Shown here: in pieces, positions 1-5,819 of the stretch
How the letters are laid out: every line of letters starts with the position of its first letter
Position numbering within the stretch: position 1 is the first letter of the stretch
Source: Planctomycetota bacterium
GTDB lineage: Bacteria; Planctomycetota; Phycisphaerae; Sedimentisphaerales; Anaerohalosphaeraceae
DNA length: 5,819 bases
Reading direction: 5' to 3'
NCBI GenBank assembly: GCA_030637065.1
Contig: DAOVVQ010000248.1
Location: 1 to 5,819, forward strand
Notes under the pieces: generated by a model
Told to the model about the DNA's origin: nothing
Databases searched by the model: none
Seen by the model: the letters and a program-made list of their open reading frames with translations, nothing else
Position numbers and translations under genes: made by a program

Positions 1-85
1 AAGTTCAGCCCAGGGTCAGCGAAGCGCCACCCTGGGTAAACGACACCACGCATCCTTAAAATACCCTGAAAGGGTTATATAAAAT
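1..85. repeat. Multi-hairpin palindromic repeat element, cut by the window edge
   Basis: Two perfect inverted repeats stand close together in the non-coding tail after mutS. The first pairs CCCAGGGT (9-16) with ACCCTGGG (29-36) around a 12-base loop; the second pairs ACCCT (63-67) with AGGGT (71-75) around GAA. From memory, alternating hairpins of this type (ACCCAGGGT...ACCCTGGGCTGAACTT next to AACCCTGAAAGGGTT) occur as dispersed, non-coding repeats in Planctomycetota, Verrucomicrobiota and Bacteroidota genomes, usually between genes. The pairing is seen directly; membership in a dispersed family is recall plus inference, because only one copy is visible. The element probably continues beyond base 1. 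No transposase or open frame is associated with it here. Confidence 0.5.
57..78 (-). terminator. Possible rho-independent terminator after mutS
   Basis: Read on the minus strand, ACCCT and AGGGT pair around a three-base TTC loop (71-75 with 63-67), with two more A-T pairs possible beyond a bulged base, and are followed by ATTTTAA. It lies about 47 bases past the mutS stop, the right place to end the operon transcript. The stem is short and the U tract is brief and interrupted, so termination would be weak. It may equally be just one arm of the repeat element described for 1-85. Confidence 0.4.
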
Positions 86-124
86 CTGCTCGATATGCAA
101 TGCTATCTAACCCCCGCCCGATTA

Positions 125-2737
125 TCAGTCAATCTCGTCTTTGATCTCGTTAAGCAGGTTTATCGCCTCTATCGGCGTCAAATGGTCGACGTCAAGATCC
201 TTTAATCTCTCCAAAACAGACCTGTGCCTCTCAACAAACAGCATATCCGCATCGTCAGCGGTCTTATGCCGCGTAAGCTGAGGACCAGCCGCCTCTTTCG
301 CGAATGTGCTCTCAAGGTCCGATAAGATCTCCGCACTCCGCTTGATTATCCCTTTCGGCACCCCCGCCAGCTTCGCTACATGTATCCCGTAGCTCTTATC
401 CGTCCCGCCCGGCAGTATTTTATGCAAAAAAACCACCTGATCGGCCCATTCCCGCACAGCAACGTTAAGATTCTTGACATTTACCAAAAGCTCGGCAAGC
501 TCGGTCAATTCATGATAATGCGTGGCAAAGAGCGTCCGGCACTTGAGATCGTTGGCAATATGCTCGGTGATCGCCCACGCCAGCGCCAGACCGTCATGCG
601 TGCTCGTGCCCCTGCCGACCTCATCGAGTATCACTAACGAACTGCTCGTGGCGTTATTGATAATATTGGCTGTCTCGGTCATCTCGACCATGAAGGTCGA
701 CTGCCCGCGGACCAACTCATCGGAAGCTCCCACCCGCGTAAATATCCGGTCGACGATCCCGATAGTCGCCTCCTTCGCGGGTATAAAGCTGCCCGTCTGC
801 GCCATAAGCACCAGCAGCGCCACCTGCCGGATATAGGTGCTCTTGCCCGCCATATTCGGCCCAGTGATGATCGCGATATCACCCGTGCCGCCACCCAGGG
901 CCGCATCGTTAGGCACAAACTCGCTGCCTAACATCTGCCCTAAAACAGGGTGCCTGCCATCGGTTATAACTAATGTGCTTTCGTCAACGATCTGCGGCCT
1001 GACGTAATTATTCTGCCTCGCCAGAAACGCAAAGGCGCTGAGGCAATCGCAATTGGCAACCGCCTCAGCAAGCGCCTGGATGCGGGCGATATATTTGGCT
1101 GTCTCGCCCCGGACCCGCTCGAAGAGCTTCTGCTCAAGCTCCAAAGCCAGGTCGCGAGCGCCTAAGACCTGCTCTTCGTACTTCTTCAGCTCGTCGGTAA
1201 TGTACCGCTCGGCATTCTTGATCGTCTGCTTGCGAACATAATCGGCTGGGGCCTTAGCCGAAGCCGAATGATTGATCTCGATATAGTAACCAAAGACCCT
1301 GTTAAACCCGATCTTCAGATTTGCAATCCCGGTCCGCTTGATCTGGCCCTGTTGATACTCCGCCAGCCAGTTCTTACCGTCGGCGGATACACCACGAAGC
1401 CGATCAAGCTCCGCATCGAAGCCGTTTCTTATCACCCCGCCGTCGCGCGTATGCGAAGGGCACTCAGGCTCGATCGCCGCAGAGAGCAGCTCAGCCAATT
1501 CGTCCATACTGTCGCACCGCCCGGCAAGACCGGTCAGCATATCCGCCCGGCAGGTCTCAAGATGCGACCTTAATGGCGGCACCTTTCCAAGCGTCGCACA
1601 AAGCGCAACAAGGTCCTTCGGCGTAGTGCGAAATGTGCTGACGCGGGCCGCGATCCGCTCAAGATCGGCGATCTCCTTCAGCAAACCGCGAACATCCCCG
1701 CAAACCGGATCATTACTGACAAATTCTTCGACCGCATCCTGCCTCAATTCGATCCCGCTCCGCTCGCACAGCGGCATACAAAGCCACGCCCGCATGAGCC
1801 TGGCGCCCATACCGGTAAGCGTCTCGTCGACGCATTCCAGAAGCGAGCCCTTCGCCGTTTCAGTGCGCATCGTCCGCAGAACCTCCAACGACCGCAGCGA
1901 AGTCTGGTCGATCTGGCAGAATTTACTGCGATTGACCAGGCGAATACCGCTGATATGACCGAGAGCCGTCTTCTGCGTTTCGTTAAGATACTCGATTATC
2001 GCACCGGCGGCACAAATCCCAGGAAAACCGTCATCGATCCCGAACCCCTCCAGCGTCTTGGTGCCAAAGTGCTTGAGCAGCCGACTCTTTGCCGTATAGG
2101 TATCGAAATACCAGCCGGGCCTTTGAGTTACCACCGCGCCGGTCAGTTGCGCGATGTCCTTGCCGAGTTTTTTAACCTCAGCCTCGAAAAGCTCGCCGCG
2201 AGTCTCCGGCAGCAAACATTCCTTAGCCCCCAGACGGATCAGTTCGTCGAGAATGTCGCTATCACCCATCTCCTGCACGAAAAAATGCCCCGTCGAGATA
2301 TCCACCCAACTGATCGCCGCCGATTTCATACCCAAACTCACCGCACAAAGAAAATTGTCCTGCCTGGATTCGAGCAGCATCTCATCGGTAAGCGTACCCG
2401 GCGTAATAACGCGAACCACATCGCGCTTGACCACACCCTTGGCGTTCTTTGCATCCTCGACCTGTTCGCACACCGCCACCTTGTACCCGGCCTGGATCAT
2501 CTTCTTAAGATAGTTATCGACGGCATGATACGGCAGCCCCGCAAGCGGTATTGGGTTAACACCCTTGCTCCGGCTCGTCAGCGTAAGACCCAAAACCCGC
2601 GAACACGTGCGGGCATCCTCATAAAACGTCTCATAAAAATCACCCATGCGAAAAAACAAAATCGCATCCGGATACTTTTCCTTAAAGTGATGAAACTGCT
2701 TCATCGCCGGAGTAAGTTTTTCCTCTTGCTTAGCCAT
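125..2737 (-). CDS. mutS: DNA mismatch repair protein MutS
   Basis: MutS binds base mismatches and small insertion loops in newly replicated DNA and, as an ATP-driven sliding clamp, recruits MutL to start repair. The 870-residue protein has the usual length and domain order. The N-terminal mismatch-binding domain carries GDFYE at 32-36, where F34 and E36 correspond to the Phe-x-Glu pair that contacts the mismatch. Connector, lever and clamp domains follow (about 130-590; FGYYIEI at 482-488). The C-terminal ABC-type ATPase has Walker A GPNMAGKST at 626-634, the RGQSTFMVEM signature at 677-686, Walker B ILDE at 703-706 followed by GRGTST, and the switch histidine in FATHYHEL at 737-744. The end (LTPIEAINLL, 853-862) matches the C-terminal oligomerisation helices, so the gene is complete. 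The ATG gives the expected MAKQ...LTPAMKQF start; only nine bases separate it from the mnmE-like stop and no convincing Shine-Dalgarno is seen. The usual clamp-binding Gln-Leu motif appears altered. No mutL is adjacent. Confidence 0.98.
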   Translation of the reverse strand: MAKQEEKLTPAMKQFHHFKEKYPDAILFFRMGDFYETFYEDARTCSRVLGLTLTSRSKGVNPIPLAGLPYHAVDNYLKKMIQAGYKVAVCEQVEDAKNAKGVVKRDVVRVITPGTLTDEMLLESRQDNFLCAVSLGMKSAAISWVDISTGHFFVQEMGDSDILDELIRLGAKECLLPETRGELFEAEVKKLGKDIAQLTGAVVTQRPGWYFDTYTAKSRLLKHFGTKTLEGFGIDDGFPGICAAGAIIEYLNETQKTALGHISGIRLVNRSKFCQIDQTSLRSLEVLRTMRTETAKGSLLECVDETLTGMGARLMRAWLCMPLCERSGIELRQDAVEEFVSNDPVCGDVRGLLKEIADLERIAARVSTFRTTPKDLVALCATLGKVPPLRSHLETCRADMLTGLAGRCDSMDELAELLSAAIEPECPSHTRDGGVIRNGFDAELDRLRGVSADGKNWLAEYQQGQIKRTGIANLKIGFNRVFGYYIEINHSASAKAPADYVRKQTIKNAERYITDELKKYEEQVLGARDLALELEQKLFERVRGETAKYIARIQALAEAVANCDCLSAFAFLARQNNYVRPQIVDESTLVITDGRHPVLGQMLGSEFVPNDAALGGGTGDIAIITGPNMAGKSTYIRQVALLVLMAQTGSFIPAKEATIGIVDRIFTRVGASDELVRGQSTFMVEMTETANIINNATSSSLVILDEVGRGTSTHDGLALAWAITEHIANDLKCRTLFATHYHELTELAELLVNVKNLNVAVREWADQVVFLHKILPGGTDKSYGIHVAKLAGVPKGIIKRSAEILSDLESTFAKEAAGPQLTRHKTADDADMLFVERHRSVLERLKDLDVDHLTPIEAINLLNEIKDEID

Positions 2738-2746
2738 TGCTGCTGA

Positions 2747-3928
2747 TTATACACACGCCTGAGCGTTTAACAACTCCGTTATCAGGGATTTGACCTGCCG
2801 CTTGTCTTTTGCCTGCCCAAGGTCGCCTAACAGTCGCCGCTGGCGCTCCGTAAAGCATACCGCCTGGGTAACATCAAAATCCGCCACCCCCAGAACCGTG
2901 CGGATTTCATCTATCAACTCATCGATCCCGCGATCTTCCCTCGCGCTTATCCTCACACAACCATCAAAATTCAATCCCAGCTCCTCCGGATTCAATTCTG
3001 CACCCAGATCCGACTTATTCAGGACGACAACGACCTTCCTGCCGTCGATCGCCGGAGCAACACTACCGCCTTTGTATTTAGCCGCCGCCCTGCTGCCATC
3101 CAGAACCAGCAGCACCAGATCGCAGCTCTCTAAAAGCTCGACCGTCTTTTCCTGCGACCGCCTGTCAATGGAATCGTCGATCCTCAAGCCGTCGTCCAGA
3201 CCGGCTGTGTCGATCAGCTCCATCAGCAGAGATTCGATCCGGCATTCGGCACCAACCCAGTCGCGGGTCGTCCCGGCAATATCGGTAACAATAGCCTTTT
3301 GCCTCCCCGCGAGACAATTCAACAGCGTACTCTTGCCGCTATTCGGCGGGCCGGCGATCACCACCCTGCCGCCGCCTATGATTAGCCCCGCTGACTCGCT
3401 GCGGGCAAGGATCGATTCGCACTGACTGCTGATATCCGCTAACGAAAGGCTATCGATCCCATCGAGCCATCCCGACACAACCGACTCCAGACCGCCGCCG
3501 ACCTGATTGGCTATGATCCTGACCCCCTCGAGCGTCACCGCCTTTAGCCGGGCAAGTTTGGCCTCGCCGGCGATCGCACCCAGCCCCGGATCATTAGTAT
3601 ACCGCCGCCTGAGCATCTCCTCAGCCGATATAAGCTCGGCGCCGTTTCCCCTCAAAAGCTCCATCGCCATCTCAATGATCAGCGGATTGCCGTGGCAGTT
3701 GATCGAGAATCCATTTTCCCCCTCGCACCCTACGACCACCTGGTCAACGACCTGCTCGCCATCGACAACATCACCCAGGAGAATGCTGCCCGCCTCGAAC
3801 CCGGACGAATTGCCGCCCGCCGGCCTGAATATCTTTCCGACAACCGCCCGCGCACCATCCCCGCTGATCTGAATAGTAGATATGGCCGCAGCGCTCTTTG
3901 CAGTAACGACACAAGCGAAAGTGGTCAT
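2747..3928 (-). CDS. mnmE: Divergent MnmE/TrmE-like GTPase lacking the C-terminal CxGK motif
   Basis: Canonical MnmE is a K+-stimulated, dimerising GTPase that works with MnmG to place (carboxymethyl)aminomethyl groups on wobble U34 of tRNAs, using a folate-binding N-terminal domain. This 393-residue protein keeps that plan in reduced form; E. coli MnmE has 454 residues. The N-terminal domain is recognisable (IQISG at 19-23, CHGNP at 78-82). The G domain is intact: G1 GPPNSGKS 193-200, G2 AGTTRD 218-223, G3 DTAG 240-243, G4 NKSD 304-307, G5 SA 328-329. Missing hallmarks: the F-L-N-G-K segment of the helical domain, the acidic D-F-P-E region before the G domain, and the last 30 or so residues with the terminal CxGK cysteine. 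The family's catalytic Glu (E282 in E. coli) aligns with D255. The start ATG lies one base past the coaX stop; an in-frame extension to 4096 is rejected because it runs inside coaX and begins with non-homologous residues. Membership is clear, but tRNA-modifying activity is uncertain. Confidence 0.88.
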   Translation of the reverse strand: MTTFACVVTAKSAAAISTIQISGDGARAVVGKIFRPAGGNSSGFEAGSILLGDVVDGEQVVDQVVVGCEGENGFSINCHGNPLIIEMAMELLRGNGAELISAEEMLRRRYTNDPGLGAIAGEAKLARLKAVTLEGVRIIANQVGGGLESVVSGWLDGIDSLSLADISSQCESILARSESAGLIIGGGRVVIAGPPNSGKSTLLNCLAGRQKAIVTDIAGTTRDWVGAECRIESLLMELIDTAGLDDGLRIDDSIDRRSQEKTVELLESCDLVLLVLDGSRAAAKYKGGSVAPAIDGRKVVVVLNKSDLGAELNPEELGLNFDGCVRISAREDRGIDELIDEIRTVLGVADFDVTQAVCFTERQRRLLGDLGQAKDKRQVKSLITELLNAQACV

Positions 3929-3929
3929 C

Positions 3930-4778
3930 TTATTTCTTCTTCCCGGCCCGTTCTTCCTGCAGCTTGTACCCAAGCTCGGCCAGCTCATCCTCTTTTGACA
4001 GGAATTTCTTATAGGCCAACACGATCCCCTTGACCACAAGGTTCGGCACCCACGAATCGACGAACTCGCAGTCATCCTTGATAACCCCCGCCGCACCGCC
4101 GGTAACGATAGTCTGGGGCCACTTGCCTACCTGCTCGGCATATTGCCTCGTGATCGTCTCGAGCGCCCCTACCGCCGAGTAATACAGTCCGCAGTTTATC
4201 GCATCGCGAGTATTGCCGCCGACCGGGTCCATGGGCTTGCTTATCTCTATTTTCGGAAGTTTGGCTGTGCCTGTCTCAAGGGCCTTTGCCGCAACCTCAA
4301 AACCCGGAAAGATCGCCCCGCCCATAAACACACCCTCTTCGTCGACCAGGTCGATCGTAACCGCCGTGCCGAAATCCGCAACGACAACCGCATCTTCCAC
4401 CACCGCAAACGCCGCCGCAGCCGCAATAGCCCGGTCCGTCCCGACCTCGGAGTCGTTATCGACCGCCATCTCTATCGGCAGCGGGATATCCTTGCCGATC
4501 AGCTTGATCTTTTCGTCGAGCCGCTCTTTGCAAACCCCAGTGACCATCTGCGTCCACTCGTCTTTGACCGAACTTACCACGATCACCCCGTCACGTTTAC
4601 GGACCGTCGGGCTCTCTACATACGGTATCTGCTCCCACGCCTCGACTAACAGTTTGCCAAACTCGTCCTTTGCACCGGATGACCCGGCGGCAACGGACTT
4701 GATGAACTGTTCGCTGTCCTTGAGAAAAAACGCCACCGTAATATTCGAATTACCTATATCGATCGCAATTATATTCAT
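3930..4778 (-). CDS. coaX: Type III pantothenate kinase CoaX
   Basis: CoaX phosphorylates pantothenate with ATP to 4'-phosphopantothenate, the first step of cytoplasmic coenzyme A synthesis. Members of this ASKHA-fold family need a monovalent cation and are not feedback-inhibited by CoA. The 282 residues show the family motifs in order: the phosphate-binding DIGNSN at 7-12, GTDR at 113-116 with D115 as the likely catalytic aspartate, DFGTAVTID at 135-143 (D135 at the cation and phosphate site), GGAIFPG at 153-159, NTRDAINCG at 189-197 and the adenosine-side TGGAAG at 226-231. The chosen ATG at 4778 gives the canonical MNIIAID start, overlaps the obg stop as ATGA, and has AAGGA nine bases upstream; the longer frame from 4805 adds nine residues unlike the family. 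The C-terminus carries a charged tail (about 259-282, ending GKKK) that makes it slightly longer than typical members. The residues before GTDR (DNDSEV) differ from the common N-P pattern. Confidence 0.96.
   Translation of the reverse strand: MNIIAIDIGNSNITVAFFLKDSEQFIKSVAAGSSGAKDEFGKLLVEAWEQIPYVESPTVRKRDGVIVVSSVKDEWTQMVTGVCKERLDEKIKLIGKDIPLPIEMAVDNDSEVGTDRAIAAAAAFAVVEDAVVVADFGTAVTIDLVDEEGVFMGGAIFPGFEVAAKALETGTAKLPKIEISKPMDPVGGNTRDAINCGLYYSAVGALETITRQYAEQVGKWPQTIVTGGAAGVIKDDCEFVDSWVPNLVVKGIVLAYKKFLSKEDELAELGYKLQEERAGKKK
3933..3944 (-). promoter_or_regulatory. Purine-rich ribosome binding region of the mnmE-like gene
   Basis: The read GGGAAGAAGAAA sits just before the coaX stop and about four to fifteen bases before the mnmE-like ATG at 3928. 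It is only a loose Shine-Dalgarno match. The same bases encode the Gly-Lys-Lys-Lys end of CoaX, so the lysine tail and the initiation region share sequence. Confidence 0.4.
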
Positions 4779-5791
4779 TGAACCGGTTCCTTTACTATTG
4801 ACCACAGGGCCTCATTGAGTTTTGCCAGGCCGTCGCCGCTTACCGCCGATATCGACATCACCGCCGGGCCGCCATCGCCATTTGCCTCTGCCAGCCTTTC
4901 GCTTATATCTTTGACAATTTCGCCGTCCGGGTCAAGGTCGGTCTTATTAAGCACTATGACCTCCTTCTTGCCCGCCAATACTTCGCTGTGCATCGCCAGT
5001 TCCGTCCGGATCTTCGCGTAATTCTCCGCTGGGTCCGAACCGTCCGGCGGCATAATGTCCAGTATATGCACGATGATCCTGGTCCGCTCGATATGCCGCA
5101 AAAACTCATGGCCCAGCCCCGCCCCCTCGTGAGCTCCCTCGATGAGACCGGGAATATCCGCCATCACGAACCGCCGATGATCGCCGACCTCCACGATCCC
5201 CAACACCGGGCTAAGCGTCGTAAATGGATAGTTGGCGATCTTCGGCCTGGCCTTGGAACATCGGGAAACGAGCGTGCTCTTACCGGCATTGGGCATCCCC
5301 ACCAGCCCCACATCGGCAATGAGCTTAAGCTCAAGCCGGAGATTCCGCTCCTGACCCGGCTTGCCCGGCTTACAGAACCGCGGCGTCTGCCGGGTACTCG
5401 TGGCGAAGGCCTTATTACCCTTGCCGCCCCGACCGCCCCGGCACACGCAGACCTTGACCCCAACCTCGCTGAGGTCCTTTAGCATCAGGTCCAGATCGGT
5501 ATCGTAGAGCAGCGTCCCCGCCGGTACGCGGATGACCATATCATCGCCGTCGGCGCCGAACCGGTTGCTGCCCTCACCACAGCCGCCGTTACCGGCCCGC
5601 CAGTGATGCTGGCCTGTAAAGTCGATCAGCGTGCTGACATCGCCCGCCGCCTCGAAATAGACATCGCCACCCTTACCGCCGTTGCCGCCGTCGGGCCCGC
5701 CCTTGGCAATATACTTCTCACGCCGAAAGCTGATACAACCATGCCCGCCCTCACCGGCCTTGATCCAGATTTTAGCTTCATCAATAAACAT
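4775..5791 (-). CDS. obg: Obg/CgtA ribosome-assembly GTPase
   Basis: Obg is an essential, slow GTPase that binds the 50S ribosomal subunit late in assembly and links ribosome maturation to growth and the stringent response. The 338-residue protein has the Obg glycine-rich fold at about 1-158 (FRREKY 22-27, GGPDGGNGGKGGDV 31-44, VPAGT 89-93, GGRGGKGNKAF 119-129). The G domain follows with G1 GMPNAGKS 165-172, the G2 region NYPFTTL 187-193, G3 DIPGLIEGA 212-220, G4 NKTD 282-285 and G5 SAVS 315-318. It ends soon after the G domain at VKEPVQ, so it has neither the OCT domain of Gram-positive Obg nor a long acidic tail like that of E. coli ObgE. The ATG gives the canonical MFIDEAKI start. Upstream sequence offers only a weak GGAT as a ribosome site. 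Its stop overlaps the coaX start, indicating co-translation. In many bacteria rplU and rpmA precede obg; here that region is outside the window. Confidence 0.98.
   Translation of the reverse strand: MFIDEAKIWIKAGEGGHGCISFRREKYIAKGGPDGGNGGKGGDVYFEAAGDVSTLIDFTGQHHWRAGNGGCGEGSNRFGADGDDMVIRVPAGTLLYDTDLDLMLKDLSEVGVKVCVCRGGRGGKGNKAFATSTRQTPRFCKPGKPGQERNLRLELKLIADVGLVGMPNAGKSTLVSRCSKARPKIANYPFTTLSPVLGIVEVGDHRRFVMADIPGLIEGAHEGAGLGHEFLRHIERTRIIVHILDIMPPDGSDPAENYAKIRTELAMHSEVLAGKKEVIVLNKTDLDPDGEIVKDISERLAEANGDGGPAVMSISAVSGDGLAKLNEALWSIVKEPVQ
4788..4792 (-). promoter_or_regulatory. Shine-Dalgarno of coaX
   Basis: AAGGA lies within the last codons of obg, nine bases before the coaX ATG at 4778. It is the strongest ribosome binding site in the window and settles the coaX start in favour of MNIIAID over the longer frame beginning at 4805. 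Together with the ATGA stop-start overlap it suggests that ribosomes finishing obg reinitiate on coaX. Confidence 0.75.
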
Positions 5792-5819
5792 TATTCAATA
5801 GTAATCCGTAAGCCATTAT

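Noticed and set aside
9..36. The CCCAGGGT hairpin as a standalone terminator
   Set aside because: On the minus strand the stem is followed by CTGAACTT with no U tract, so it fits a repeat element better than an intrinsic terminator.
110..119. A G-rich run on the minus strand after mutS as a possible quadruplex
   Set aside because: There are only two adjacent G tracts, too few for a G-quadruplex; probably simple composition.
1955..2746. A 263-codon plus-strand open frame opposite the 5' part of mutS
   Set aside because: It lies wholly antisense to strongly conserved mutS coding sequence, shows no recognisable domain, and is rich in Arg, His and Pro as expected from a shadow frame of a moderately GC-rich gene.
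2790..3425. A 211-codon plus-strand open frame opposite the mnmE-like gene
   Set aside because: Very Ser/Pro/Arg-rich and antisense to the conserved GTPase motifs; a shadow frame.
3929..4096. Upstream in-frame extension of the mnmE-like gene by 56 residues
   Set aside because: It lies inside coaX in another frame, has no similarity to the MnmE N-terminus, and the internal ATG at 3928 gives the expected family start right after the coaX stop.
4779..4805. Nine-residue N-terminal extension of CoaX
   Set aside because: The family begins almost directly at the M-x-I-x-I-D-I-G-N segment, and the AAGGA site is correctly spaced for the ATG at 4778.
5164..5463. A 99-codon minus-strand frame inside obg
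   Set aside because: It overlaps the conserved obg G1 and G3 region in a different frame and is extremely Arg/Ser/Gly-rich without any domain.

Overview
This window holds four complete genes, all on the minus strand and packed head to tail, so transcription runs from the right edge to the left. In that order they are: obg/cgtA (ribosome-assembly GTPase), coaX (type III pantothenate kinase), an mnmE/trmE-like tRNA-modification GTPase of unusual form, and mutS (DNA mismatch recognition ATPase). No mobile gene, tRNA, rRNA or CRISPR array is visible.

The organism is a bacterium of moderate GC content. The protein styles, the presence of coaX rather than coaA, weak or absent Shine-Dalgarno sequences at some starts, the divergent MnmE and the hairpin repeat after mutS together suggest Planctomycetota, perhaps a Phycisphaerae-like lineage. 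That placement is inference without any database search and could be wrong at phylum level.

Layout from right to left: 28 bases of upstream sequence at 5792-5819, too short to identify; obg at 4775-5791; coaX at 3930-4778, overlapping the obg stop as ATGA; the mnmE-like gene at 2747-3928, starting one base after the coaX stop; mutS at 125-2737, starting nine bases after the mnmE-like stop; then a non-coding tail at 1-124 with two perfect short hairpins. The left-hand structure looks like the edge of a dispersed palindromic repeat and may also terminate the transcript.

The spacing implies one polycistronic message with translational coupling. The products do not form one pathway: Obg acts on the 50S ribosomal subunit, CoaX makes the first intermediate of coenzyme A synthesis, MnmE normally works with MnmG on the tRNA wobble uridine, and MutS guards DNA replication. 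It is best read as a housekeeping operon. The main surprises are the MnmE-like protein, which lacks the C-terminal CxGK motif and other family hallmarks, the altered sliding-clamp motif position in MutS, and the repeat element after mutS. I see no clear evidence of a new multi-gene system.
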